Origin: Amycolatopsis benzoatilytica AK 16/65
Lineage (GTDB): Bacteria > Actinomycetota > Actinomycetes > Mycobacteriales > Pseudonocardiaceae
Length of the DNA: 64,000 bases
Assembly: GCF_000383915.1 (NCBI RefSeq)
Contig: NZ_KB912942.1
Span: 7,258,388-7,322,387, forward strand
Reading direction: 5' to 3'
Position numbers and translations under genes: made by a program. Each line of letters starts with the position of its first letter. The stretch's first letter is position 1. Below the pieces are notes generated by a model. The model searched no databases. It saw only the letters and a program-made list of their open reading frames with translations, and was not told the DNA's origin. Positions 8,957-17,345 of the stretch are shown here, piece after piece.

Positions 8957-8962
8957 AGCCTA
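8957..8962 (-). promoter_or_regulatory. -10 box for leaderless P-loop kinase mRNA
   Basis: Read on the minus strand, TAGGCT lies 7 bases before the ATG at 8949, with no ribosome binding site in between. It fits the TANNNT rule for leaderless genes. Confidence 0.5.
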
Positions 8963-8965
8963 GGG

Positions 8966-10150
8966 CTAGACCGGCAGAAGACTCGCCGCGATTAAGCCGG
9001 TGAGCAGCAGGTCCGGTCCGCGGACCAGCTGCCGCACCAGGCCGGCCGGGATCAGGACGCCTTCGTACAGCACCAGGCCCATCGAGCTGAAGTCCAGCGG
9101 GCCCCGGGTCACCGAGCGCACCGCGGCCAGCGCGGCGACCAGCGCCGCCACGACCGCGCCGATCGTCGCCGGGATGCCGAGCAGCAGCACGATCCCGGTC
9201 CAGGCCAGCGCGAGTACGCACAGGAACGCGCAGGTCACGGAGTGCAGGTGCAGATCGGACGCGTCCAGCCAGCGGCGCAGCCCGGGCACGCGATGCAGCT
9301 GCGCGATCGGGGCGGTGAACGGCAGCAGGCCAAGGTAGCCGCCGATGCCGATCAGCCAGACCGAGGTGAGGGCCGGGAAGGTCGCATGGGTGGCGACCAC
9401 GGCTAGGGCCAGGAAGACCGGCAGGCCGAGTGCGGCGCGCCGGGCGAGGACTCCGGTGAGGACGTATCGGGTGACGACGAACCGGCTGGCGAGCGCGTTC
9501 CGCCAGGGCACCGGGCGGCCAGCCGGGAGCAACGCCCAGACGTCCAGGAAAGCCGCAGAAGTCCGGCGCACCATCCGTTCGGCGTGGTGCCGGATCAGAG
9601 TGGGCCGCGTAACCATGTGCGGCAACGAAGCGGACCAGGCCAGTGGCACAGCGGCGAGAGCGGCGGCTACCAGGTATGTCCACAGTGGAACGATCAGCGG
9701 CAGTGCGAGAGTCAGCGGCAGCAGGGATTCGCCGGGGAACGGGCGGCGGCGGCCCAGCGCCAGGGCCAATGCGGCGATGACCACGACAAGCGCGATCGGG
9801 CCGGCGAATGAGCTGGGGAAGCCGATGAGCATCCCGGAAACAGCGAAGAAATACCCGGCGGTCGCGAATCGGGCGGCCCAGTCCAGCACCAGCCGTTGGG
9901 TGAGCGCGGCGGGCCGCTGGCCGTTGAAGTCGTTCCAGGTCAGCGTGGCTGGGTGGGCCCACAGGTAGCCGCGGCGCAGCGTCGCGCGCCAAGCCAGGGC
10001 GAGGCCGGTGCACAGTACGAGCAGGCTGCCGGAAGCGCCGACCGGGGCACTGCCGATCAGCTGGCCGCGCACCAGTTCGGTGTTGTAGAACGGCGATCCC
10101 AGCAGCCCGACCGCGATGACCAGGGCCAGGACCAGGTCCGGCCGCTTCAC
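8966..10150 (-). CDS. Multi-pass membrane protein, probable ABC transporter permease
   Basis: About 394 residues starting with GTG at 10150, overlapping the ATPase stop as GTGA. The start VKRPDLVLALVIAVGLLGS is followed by roughly ten hydrophobic segments, for example TAGYFFAVSGMLIGF, LPLIVPLWTYLVAAALAAV and LLTGLIAASLLPV at the end. No enzymatic motif is visible. Tight coupling to an ABC ATPase gene marks it as that protein's membrane partner. The ATPase lacks a drug-exporter fusion, so the pair could be an exporter of unknown cargo. Confidence 0.7.
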   Translation of the reverse strand: MKRPDLVLALVIAVGLLGSPFYNTELVRGQLIGSAPVGASGSLLVLCTGLALAWRATLRRGYLWAHPATLTWNDFNGQRPAALTQRLVLDWAARFATAGYFFAVSGMLIGFPSSFAGPIALVVVIAALALALGRRRPFPGESLLPLTLALPLIVPLWTYLVAAALAAVPLAWSASLPHMVTRPTLIRHHAERMVRRTSAAFLDVWALLPAGRPVPWRNALASRFVVTRYVLTGVLARRAALGLPVFLALAVVATHATFPALTSVWLIGIGGYLGLLPFTAPIAQLHRVPGLRRWLDASDLHLHSVTCAFLCVLALAWTGIVLLLGIPATIGAVVAALVAALAAVRSVTRGPLDFSSMGLVLYEGVLIPAGLVRQLVRGPDLLLTGLIAASLLPV

Positions 10151-10731
10151 AGGTCCACCAGGTAGTCCGCGACCTCGTCCGCCAGCGGCGGGTGATGACT
10201 CGCGACGATCACCGCCGCACCGCGGCCGACGCTCGTCTTGACCAGGGTGGACAGCCACTCCCGGCCCTCCGCGTCGAGCGCGCGTTCCGGCTCGTCCAGC
10301 AGCAGCACCTCGTGCGGACGGGCGACCGCGGCATGCAGCAGCAGCCGACGGCGCTGGCCGGCGGACAGCTGCGCCGCGGGCACCTCGGGTGCGGGGATCG
10401 GGCCGTCGGCCAGTTCGCCGCCGAAGGAACTGCGCAGCAGGTCCAGATGCTGGCGCGGGGTGAGTTCGTCGAACAGCGCGGAATCGTCGAGCAGCACCGA
10501 GACCCGGCGACGGAAAGCGGCGGACCGCTCGTCGGGCGGTCCGCCGCAGATCGTCACGGAACCGGATGTGGGCACTTGGGTCCCGTACAGGCAGCGCAGC
10601 AGGGTCGATTTGCCCGCCCCGTTCGCGCCGCGGACGACCAGGCATTCGCCCGCGTCCACGGCCAGGTCGAGCCCGCTGAACAACTCGGTATCCCCGGCGA
10701 TGATCCCCAGGTCTTGGGTGGTGACAAGCAC
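10147..10731 (-). CDS. ABC transporter ATP-binding protein
   Basis: About 194 residues from GTG at 10731 (VLVTTQDLGIIAG), which has a purine-rich stretch just upstream; another GTG at 10752 is in frame. Walker A is RGANGAGKSTLL, the signature is AQLSAGQRRRLLL and Walker B is VLLLDEPERALD, with the switch His in VIVASHHPP. It is short for an ABC ATPase, like CcmA-type subunits. It is the partner of the overlapping downstream permease. Confidence 0.85.
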   Translation of the reverse strand: MLVTTQDLGIIAGDTELFSGLDLAVDAGECLVVRGANGAGKSTLLRCLYGTQVPTSGSVTICGGPPDERSAAFRRRVSVLLDDSALFDELTPRQHLDLLRSSFGGELADGPIPAPEVPAAQLSAGQRRRLLLHAAVARPHEVLLLDEPERALDAEGREWLSTLVKTSVGRGAAVIVASHHPPLADEVADYLVDL

Positions 10732-10762
10732 GAAACCCCCTCGGCTGATCACCCCAAGATAA

Positions 10763-12721
10763 TCACTTCAAGTACGCCTCCGCTTGCAGCGTGAACAGCT
10801 CCGCGTAGCCGGCGTCGGCCGCCATCAGTTCCTCGTGCGTGCCGTATTCCGCGACTTTTCCGTGGTCGAGCAGCAGAATGCGCTCGGCCTGGCGGACCGT
10901 GGAGAACCGGTGCGAGATGTAGAGCGTGGTGCGGCCCTGCGACAGCGCCTGCAGCCGGTCGAACAGGTCGTGCTCGGCCTGCGCGTCCAGCGCTGAGGTC
11001 GGCTCGTCCAGGATCATGATCGGCGCTTCCCGCTGGAAAGCCCTGGCCAGCGCGATCTTCTGCCATTCGCCGCCGGACAACGAAACGCCCTGGTCGAACC
11101 AGCGGCCGAGTGGGCTGTCGTAGCCGGTCGGCAGCCGCATGATGCGCTCGTCGGCACCGGCGCGGCGAGCGGAGTCCTCGATGTGCGCGCGATCGGTGAG
11201 CCGGTTCAGGTCGCCGAGGCCGATGTTTTCCGCGGCGGTGCCCTGGTAGGTCACGTAATCCTGGAACATCGCGCTGATTTTGGTGCGCAGCGCGACCGGG
11301 TCGTATTCCCGGATGTCCACGTCGTCCAGCAGGATCCGGCCCGCGGTCGGGTCGTACAACCGGCACAGCAGTTTGAACAGCGTCGACTTGCCCGCGCCGT
11401 TGCGGCCCACCACGGCGACGGTTTCGCCGGGCTTGATCTCGAAACTGACGCCGTGCAGCGCGGGTTCTTCCGCGCCGGGGTAGGTGAAGCTGACCGATTC
11501 GAACCGGATGTGTCCATCCACAGTGGACGGAAGGGGCCGCGGCCGCTCCGGTGCGGTGATCTCCGGTTCAGTGGCCAGGAATTTGTACAGCGTGTCCAGG
11601 TAGAGATTGTTCTCGTACATCCCGGAGAACGAGTTGAACAGCCCGCTGACCGAGGCTTGCACCGAGGTCGCGGCCGCGGTGTAGAGCGCCAGATCGCCGA
11701 GCGTGAGCTTCCCGCCCACTGCCTGCAGCGCGATGTACAGCGCGATCGCCGAGCCGACGAGCGTGCTCAGCAGTCCCCAGGACGTTGAGTTGACGTTCCG
11801 CTTCACGGTCAGCTTCCGCTGCCGTTCGTAGGACACCAGGCCGAGCTTCTGGAACCGGTCCACGAAGTACGGGCCGAGCCCGAACAGCTTGGTCTCCTTG
11901 GCGTAGGTGTCGGTGGTGACCAGCGAGGACAGGTAATCCATCCGCCGTTTGATCGGCGACATCATCAGGGTCAGCCAGAACGCCCGCGAGCCGTAGCGCG
12001 ACTGCGAGATGAACGCCGGGATCGGGGCGATCAGGGCGACCAGCGCGAGCAGCGGGCTGATCGACACGAGCAGGGCGACCATGCTGGTGAAGGTGATCAA
12101 GGTGCGGATCAGGCCGAGCGCCGAGGTCATCATCGTCAGCGGCCGGGTCGGTGCTTCCTGCGCGGCCTGGCGCAGCATGTCGTAGGACGCCGAACCTTCG
12201 AAGTACGCCAGGTGCAGTTCGCTCGAATGCCGCATCACTTGGTGCCGGATGGTGAGCGTCATCCGTTCCTGCAGCAGGGATTGCGCGATCGTGGTGATCG
12301 CGCTGCTGATCGCGGTCCCGGCCAGCACGCCGAACTGGAACAGCGTGATGCGCACGATGTCGCCGGTTGTCCCGCGGTGCTGGATCGCCGCGACTACCGA
12401 GTCGAGCAGCAGTTTCGCGACGTACGCGGTGACTGTCGGCAGCAGCCCGGACGCCAGCGTGACGACGGCGAGCAGGATGGTCAGCGTCGGGCTGGCTTGC
12501 CAGGTCAGCTTCGCGACCTTGGGCAGGCCGCGGACCGTGCCGCCGACCGACGTGCGCATGCGTGTCAGCCGCGCCCGCAGCCCTTTCGGCTGCTCCGGTG
12601 GTTCCGGCTCCGGAATGTCGACCGGACCGGTGAGACCGCTGTCCGGCACCGTTTGCGGGATCCGCCGACGGCCGCGACGGCCGAGGGCTATTTCGATCCC
12701 GCCCCCACCGCCGGGGATCAC
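10763..12721 (-). CDS. ABC exporter, fused membrane and ATPase domains
   Basis: About 652 residues from GTG at 12721, overlapping the TetR stop as GTGA. An exporter membrane domain with about six segments begins near residue 60 (PTLTILLAVVTLASGLLPTV). The nucleotide-binding domain follows, with Walker A VVGRNGAGKSTLF, signature VSLSGGEWQKIALARAF, Walker [14 protein letters not shown] and the switch motif YISHRFST. Half-transporters of this type act as dimers. Coupling to the TetR gene suggests control by that repressor and a drug or lipid efflux role (inference). Confidence 0.88.
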   Translation of the reverse strand: MIPGGGGGIEIALGRRGRRRIPQTVPDSGLTGPVDIPEPEPPEQPKGLRARLTRMRTSVGGTVRGLPKVAKLTWQASPTLTILLAVVTLASGLLPTVTAYVAKLLLDSVVAAIQHRGTTGDIVRITLFQFGVLAGTAISSAITTIAQSLLQERMTLTIRHQVMRHSSELHLAYFEGSASYDMLRQAAQEAPTRPLTMMTSALGLIRTLITFTSMVALLVSISPLLALVALIAPIPAFISQSRYGSRAFWLTLMMSPIKRRMDYLSSLVTTDTYAKETKLFGLGPYFVDRFQKLGLVSYERQRKLTVKRNVNSTSWGLLSTLVGSAIALYIALQAVGGKLTLGDLALYTAAATSVQASVSGLFNSFSGMYENNLYLDTLYKFLATEPEITAPERPRPLPSTVDGHIRFESVSFTYPGAEEPALHGVSFEIKPGETVAVVGRNGAGKSTLFKLLCRLYDPTAGRILLDDVDIREYDPVALRTKISAMFQDYVTYQGTAAENIGLGDLNRLTDRAHIEDSARRAGADERIMRLPTGYDSPLGRWFDQGVSLSGGEWQKIALARAFQREAPIMILDEPTSALDAQAEHDLFDRLQALSQGRTTLYISHRFSTVRQAERILLLDHGKVAEYGTHEELMAADAGYAELFTLQAEAYLK

Positions 12722-13317
12722 GCGTGCACCGAACCGTGCAGGAAGACGTCGATCATCTCGGCGGTCGCCGGGCCGCCGGGCAGCTGGCGCGAGTGCGAGA
12801 ACAGCAGCGAGAGGAACAGCGACGCGGCCTTGTCCACCGGCAGCCGCAGCCGCTCGGCGTCCGGGACGAACAGTTCGCGCACCGCGCGCTGCATCGCCTC
12901 CAGCGACTCGCGCCGGCTGTCCCCGGTGACCGACTTGCGGTTGCGGGCCTCCTCCGGGCTCAGCCGTCCCTTGCCGGCCCTGGCCGCGCCCATCACCGCG
13001 CCCATCCGCTGCATGTGCGCGTTCAGCGCTTCGACCGCCTCGGCCAGCCGCTTCTCCAGCGGCAGGTCGGCCGGGATCTCGCCGATCATCTCCAGTGCTT
13101 CCGCCGGGTCGAGCGCGGCTTCCACGCACGCGTCGAACAGCTCGTCCTTGTCCTGAAAGACCCGGAAGATGGTGCCTTCGCCGATGCCGGCCGCGCGGGC
13201 GATCTGCGCCGTGGTGACCCCGCGGCCGTGTTCGACCACCAACGGCAGCACCGCGCGGACGATCATCCGCCGCCGGTCGTCAGGCGCCATGCCAGGCGCT
13301 CTTTTTCTGGTTTCCAT
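12718..13317 (-). CDS. TetR family transcriptional regulator of the downstream ABC exporter
   Basis: A 199-residue protein with an N-terminal TetR helix-turn-helix: GVTTAQIARAAGIGEGTIF, then RVFQDKDELFDACV, the usual helix 3/4 region near residues 33-65. The C-terminal ligand domain is variable. It is the first gene of a two-gene unit with the exporter. A 20-base palindrome sits immediately upstream of its -10 box, so it probably represses itself and the exporter. Confidence 0.9.
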   Translation of the reverse strand: METRKRAPGMAPDDRRRMIVRAVLPLVVEHGRGVTTAQIARAAGIGEGTIFRVFQDKDELFDACVEAALDPAEALEMIGEIPADLPLEKRLAEAVEALNAHMQRMGAVMGAARAGKGRLSPEEARNRKSVTGDSRRESLEAMQRAVRELFVPDAERLRLPVDKAASLFLSLLFSHSRQLPGGPATAEMIDVFLHGSVHA

Positions 13318-13324
13318 GCCGCCG

Positions 13325-13330
13325 ACAGTA
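13325..13330 (-). promoter_or_regulatory. -10 box for leaderless tetR-exporter mRNA
   Basis: On the minus strand TACTGT lies 7 bases before the ATG at 13317. It abuts the palindrome at 13331-13350, so a repressor bound there would cover the promoter. Confidence 0.5.
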
Positions 13331-13350
13331 CGGAGTGAGTGCTCACTCCG
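13331..13350. promoter_or_regulatory. Palindromic TetR operator
   Basis: CGGAGTGAGTGCTCACTCCG has 9-base arms around a TG centre. It sits directly upstream of the -10 box of the tetR-exporter unit, the usual place for an autoregulatory TetR operator. Confidence 0.75.
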
Positions 13351-13360
13351 TCAACGGGAT

Positions 13361-13402
13361 AAAACACGGGCCGTGCCCTGGCCTGGACACGGCCCGCGTT
13401 TT
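13361..13402 (-). terminator. Terminator of the bkdABC operon
   Basis: AAAACACGGGCCGTG pairs with CACGGCCCGCGTTTT with one mismatch, across a 12-base loop. It directly follows the bkdC stop codon; the run of A on the plus strand gives the U tract for minus-strand transcripts. Confidence 0.7.
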
Positions 13403-14772
13403 CAGTACGTGATGGCGACCGCCGGGTCGGCGAGCAGTGCGCCGACGTCGGCGAGGAACTCCGAGCCCTGCTGACCGTCGACCACCCGGTGGTCGAAGCT
13501 CAGCGACAGCTGCATCACCTTGCGCACCTTGATCTCGCCGTCGACCACCCACGGCGTGTCGCGGATGGCGCCGACAGCCAGGATCGCCGACTCGCCCGGG
13601 TTGATGATCGGCGTGCCGGTGTCGACGCCGAACACGCCGACGTTGGTGATCGTGAAGGTACCGCCCGACATCGCCGCCGGCGTCGTCTTGCCCTCGCGCG
13701 CGACGTCGGTCAGTTCGGTCAGCGCGACCGCGAGCTCCTTGAGCGACAACGAATCCGCGTCCCGGATCTTCGGCACGACGAGACCGCGCGGGGTCGCCGC
13801 CGCGATGCCGAGGTGCACGTAGTCCTTGTAGACGATCTCCTGGGCGGCTTCATCCCACACCGCGTTCACGTCCGGCGTGCGCTTCGCGGCCAGGCACACG
13901 GCTTTGGCCGCGAACGCCAGCGGAGTGAGCTTGACACCGCTGAACTCGCGCGACTTCTTGAGCCTTTCGCGCAGCTCCATCATCGGCGTGACGTCGATGG
14001 TGAGGAACTCGGTGACGTGCGGAGCGTTGTACGCGCTTTGCACCATCGCGGCCGCGGTCGCCTTGCGGACGCCCTTGATCGGCACCCGCCGCTCGCGGGT
14101 CGACGGGTCGTAGCCCGCGTCCACAGTGGACACCGCGACCGGAACGGCGGTGCCGTTGGCCGCCCGCTGGACGTCGTCACGGGTGATCACGCCGCCGTCC
14201 GCGGTGCCGGTGAGCGCGTGCAGGTCGACGCCGAGGTCCTTGGCGAGCTTGCGGACCGGCGGCTTGGCCAGCGGAACGTACCCGCCACGGGGCTTTTCCG
14301 CCGCCGGTGCTGCTTGGGCCACGGATTGCCCCAATGCCACATTGGGTGCATCTGACGCACCCAATGCCACATTGGGGTGCTTGCGGGCCCGGCGCGTCGT
14401 CACCGTCGCCTTGGAGCCGTAGCCGACCAGCGGCTTCATCTCTTCCTCGGCCGGTGCCGGAGCGGCAGCGGCCACCGGAGCGGCTGCGGCCACCGGAGCG
14501 GGCGTGGCCGGAGCCGCGGACCCGCCCGGATCCACGTCCACGGTGAGGATCGGCGTGCCGACCTCGACTGTCTGTCCCGGCTCCACGTGCAGCTCGGTCA
14601 CCACGCCGGCCCACGGAATCGGCAGCTCGACCGCGGCCTTCGCGGTCTCGATCTCGACCACGATCTGGTTGACGGTGACCACGTCGCCCGGCTGGACCCG
14701 CCAGGCGAGGATGTCGGCCTCGGTGAGCCCCTCCGCCGTGTCCGACAAGGGGAATTGTTTGTACTCGGGCAT
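13402..14772 (-). CDS. bkdC: Branched-chain 2-oxoacid dehydrogenase E2 (dihydrolipoamide acyltransferase)
   Basis: A 456-residue E2 subunit. The lipoyl domain (residues 1-80) holds VEIETAKAAVELP, whose Lys carries lipoate. An Ala/Pro linker follows, then a peripheral-subunit-binding domain (VRKLAKDLGVDLHALTG) and the catalytic acyltransferase domain ending in LSLSFDHRVVDGQQG with the active-site His. The linker contains HPNVALG-ASDAP-NVALG, encoded by a double palindromic repeat. It is the last gene of the E1alpha-E1beta-E2 operon. The complex oxidises branched-chain 2-oxoacids to acyl-CoA; a pyruvate or mixed substrate cannot be excluded. Confidence 0.9.
   Translation of the reverse strand: MPEYKQFPLSDTAEGLTEADILAWRVQPGDVVTVNQIVVEIETAKAAVELPIPWAGVVTELHVEPGQTVEVGTPILTVDVDPGGSAAPATPAPVAAAAPVAAAAPAPAEEEMKPLVGYGSKATVTTRRARKHPNVALGASDAPNVALGQSVAQAAPAAEKPRGGYVPLAKPPVRKLAKDLGVDLHALTGTADGGVITRDDVQRAANGTAVPVAVSTVDAGYDPSTRERRVPIKGVRKATAAAMVQSAYNAPHVTEFLTIDVTPMMELRERLKKSREFSGVKLTPLAFAAKAVCLAAKRTPDVNAVWDEAAQEIVYKDYVHLGIAAATPRGLVVPKIRDADSLSLKELAVALTELTDVAREGKTTPAAMSGGTFTITNVGVFGVDTGTPIINPGESAILAVGAIRDTPWVVDGEIKVRKVMQLSLSFDHRVVDGQQGSEFLADVGALLADPAVAITY
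14329..14377. repeat. Double palindromic repeat inside bkdC
   Basis: CCCAATGCCACATTGGG occurs at 14330-14346 and again at 14360-14376, a 30-base period. Each copy is a 7-base inverted repeat around CCA. The 13 bases between copies also begin TGC and end GCA. It lies in frame in the linker between the lipoyl and binding domains, where insertions are tolerated. Its origin as a dispersed repeat is an inference; no other copy is visible in this window. Confidence 0.75.
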
Positions 14773-14788
14773 TTCTGAAGGAACCCCC

Positions 14789-15781
14789 TTACCAGGCGAG
14801 AGAGCGGTCGACGGCGTGCAGGACCCGGTCGAGGTCGGGGAGGTAATGCTCCTCGAGCTTCGCCGGCGGGTACGGCGTGTCGAATCCGGTCACGCGCAGA
14901 ACGGGGGACTCCAGGGAGTAGAAGCACTCCTGCTGCACCCGGGCGGCGATCTCCGAGGTGAGCGACGATTCCGACGGCGCCTCGCTGACCGCGATCAGCC
15001 GTCCGGTCTTGCGCACCGACTCGAACACCGGCGGGAGGTCGAGCGGCGAGAGCGTGCGCAGGTCGATGACCTCGAGCGACTTGCCCTCCGCCGCGGCGGC
15101 CGCGGCCGCTTCGAGCGCCACCTTCACCGACGGGCCGTATGCGACCACAGTGGCGTCCGTGCCCTCGCGCACGACCTGCGAGGAGAACACCTTCGCCGGC
15201 GCGGTCTCGGTGTCGACCTCCATCTTCAGCGCGCCCGAGTGGTACAGCTTCTTGGGCTCGAAGAACAGGATCGGGTCGTCCGAGCGGATCGCCTCCTGGA
15301 TGCCCCAGTAGGCGTCGACCGCGTTCGACACCGAGACGACCTTGAGCCCGGCGATGTGCGCGAACAGCGATTCCGGCGATTCCGAGTGGTGCTCCACCGC
15401 GCCGATCCCGCCGCCGAACGGCACCCGGATCACGACCGGCATCTTGATCTTGCCCTGCGTGCGGTAGTGCAGTTTCGCCAGCTGCGAAGAGATCTGGTCG
15501 AAGCCGGGGAAGATGAAGCCTTCGAACTGGATCTCGCACACCGGCCGGAATCCGCGGACGGCGAGGCCGACCGCGGTGCCGATGATGCCGGACTCGGCCA
15601 GCGGCGTGTCCAGCACGCGCTGCTCGCCGAAGTCCTTCTGCAGTCCGTCGGTGATCCGGAAGACGCCGCCGAGCTTGCCGACGTCCTCCCCCATGATCAG
15701 GACCTTCGGGTCCGCTTCCATCGCGCGCCGGAGACCGAGGTTCAGCGCCTTGCCGATCGTGAGCTTCTGCAGTTCGGTCAT
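14789..15781 (-). CDS. bkdB: Branched-chain 2-oxoacid dehydrogenase E1 beta subunit
   Basis: A 330-residue E1 beta subunit: MGEDVGKLGGVFRITDGL near residue 30, LAESGIIGTAVGLAVRGFRP, then FDQISSQLAKLHYRTQGK and VPFGGGIGAVEHHSESPE, all family hallmarks. The C-terminal transketolase-like domain contains VIDLRTLSPLD. It overlaps the bkdA stop as TGATG and leads into bkdC after 16 bases. With BkdA it decarboxylates the 2-oxoacid on thiamine diphosphate. Confidence 0.93.
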   Translation of the reverse strand: MTELQKLTIGKALNLGLRRAMEADPKVLIMGEDVGKLGGVFRITDGLQKDFGEQRVLDTPLAESGIIGTAVGLAVRGFRPVCEIQFEGFIFPGFDQISSQLAKLHYRTQGKIKMPVVIRVPFGGGIGAVEHHSESPESLFAHIAGLKVVSVSNAVDAYWGIQEAIRSDDPILFFEPKKLYHSGALKMEVDTETAPAKVFSSQVVREGTDATVVAYGPSVKVALEAAAAAAAEGKSLEVIDLRTLSPLDLPPVFESVRKTGRLIAVSEAPSESSLTSEIAARVQQECFYSLESPVLRVTGFDTPYPPAKLEEHYLPDLDRVLHAVDRSLAW

Positions 15782-16986
15782 CAGTGCTCACCTGCCGCGG
15801 CGAAACCGTCGAGATAGGACAGATACTCCTCGCGCTCTGCTTCCAGCACCGGCGAAGGTTCGGCGTACACCTGGGAGAACACCCGGTCCGGCGGCGGCTC
15901 CGGCATGTTGAACGTGTACTCGCGCAGCTCCGCGGCGAACTGGTCGGCCTCGGCCTGCACGCTGTCGAAGAACGCCTGGTCGGCGTGGCCGCCGCGGGCC
16001 AGGTACGCCCGGACGCGCTCGATCGGGTCCTTGAGCTTCCACTCCTCCAGCTCGTCCGACAGCCGGTAGCGGGAGGGGTCGTCGGTGGTGGTGTGCGCGT
16101 CCATCCGGTAGGTGAACGCTTCGATCAGCACCGGACCGTTGCCGTGCCGGCATTCCTCCAGTGCCCACCGGGTGACCGCGAGGCAGGCGAGGACGTCGTT
16201 GCCGTCCACTCGGATGCCGGGGAAGCCGTAGCCGCGGGCGCGCTGGTACAGCGGCAGCCGGGACTGGCGTTCGGTCGGCTCGGAGATCGCCCACTGGTTG
16301 TTCTGGCAGAAGAAGACCAGCGGCGCGTCGTACACCGCGGCCCAGACGAACCCTTCGTGCACGTCGCCCTGCGAAGTCGCGCCGTCACCGAAGTAGCAGA
16401 TGGTGGCTTCGCCACCCTCGTCTCCGACCTTGCCCTCGAACTTCTGGCCCATCGCGTACCCGGCGGCGTTGAGCACCTGGTTGCCGATGACGATCGTGTA
16501 CGGGTGGAAGCGGTGCGCTTCGTAGTCCCAGCCGCTGTGGTCGGTGCAGCGGAAGATTCCGATCAGCTCGCGCATGTCGACGCCGCGGGTGTAGGCGACG
16601 CCGTGCTCGCGATAGCTCGGGAACGCCATGTCCTTCGGCTTCAGCGCACGGCCGGAGCCGACCTGCGCGGCTTCCTGGCCGAGCAGCGGAACCCAGATGC
16701 CCAGCTGGCCCTGGCGCTGCATCGCGTTGGCCTCGCGGTCCGCGCGGCGCACCAGCACCATGTCGCGGTAAAGGTTCCGGAGCGCTTCGTCGTCGACGTC
16801 CGCGACGTAGGGGTCAAACCGCTCGGACGAGACTCGCTGGCCCTCGGGGGTGAGCAGCTGAGTCAGGTCAGCGCCACCTTCGCTGGTTGCCCGCAGCCCG
16901 GCGATCACCTGTTCGGGCGAGGGCTGCGCGGCTACCGCGGCGGGCCCGTCTCCAGGTTCCGGGTGCGTCCATTGTTCGGACGGCAT
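15781..16986 (-). CDS. bkdA: Branched-chain 2-oxoacid dehydrogenase E1 alpha subunit
   Basis: A 401-residue protein from ATG at 16986 (MPSEQWTHPEPG), preceded by GAGGAG at good spacing. The thiamine diphosphate motif begins GDGATSQGDVHEG and ends FFCQNNQWA. The conserved RMDAHTTTDDPSRYR loop is the site of regulation in related enzymes. YREHGVAY and the GQEAAQVG helix support the E1 alpha assignment. It is the first gene of the operon. Confidence 0.93.
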   Translation of the reverse strand: MPSEQWTHPEPGDGPAAVAAQPSPEQVIAGLRATSEGGADLTQLLTPEGQRVSSERFDPYVADVDDEALRNLYRDMVLVRRADREANAMQRQGQLGIWVPLLGQEAAQVGSGRALKPKDMAFPSYREHGVAYTRGVDMRELIGIFRCTDHSGWDYEAHRFHPYTIVIGNQVLNAAGYAMGQKFEGKVGDEGGEATICYFGDGATSQGDVHEGFVWAAVYDAPLVFFCQNNQWAISEPTERQSRLPLYQRARGYGFPGIRVDGNDVLACLAVTRWALEECRHGNGPVLIEAFTYRMDAHTTTDDPSRYRLSDELEEWKLKDPIERVRAYLARGGHADQAFFDSVQAEADQFAAELREYTFNMPEPPPDRVFSQVYAEPSPVLEAEREEYLSYLDGFAAAGEH

Positions 16987-17345
16987 GAGCTGTTCTCCTC
17001 GGTGTCGGTGCCACTGGCGGCCGCTTGTGGCGGCCACAGCGACTGCACCGGCGGGGACCGGATCCTCGGGTCTGAGGTCCCTGGTCGCCGTCGGCGTTGA
17101 CGGTTCGTGCGCACATCCTGGCACGGGAACCGCCCGGATGAGGAGGCGCGGATGCTGATTTGTTGCTGAGAAAACCGGGCTGAACAGGGAAAACGTTCGG
17201 ACGCCCGAGTATGGGAGAGGCGATGGTCGGGCGGCCATCCCGCGCCCGACCTGCCCGCTCGGGCCGCCCGGCCCGGCCGCCGCGGACGACGGCGGCCCCT
17301 GCTCGGTCGCCCTCGTGACCTCCGTCACCGTGGCAAGATGGCGGT
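16987..17345. other. Divergent intergenic region between bkdA and the M20 peptidase
   Basis: This 359-base gap must hold the promoters of two divergent units. I see the bkdA ribosome binding site at its left end. CAAGAT lies 6 bases before the peptidase GTG, a near match to a leaderless -10 box. No convincing open frame, hairpin or palindrome is visible. Confidence 0.4.

Noticed and set aside
14329..14377. CRISPR-like repeat
   Set aside because: Only two units 30 bases apart, inside a coding region, with a 13-base spacer; no cas gene.
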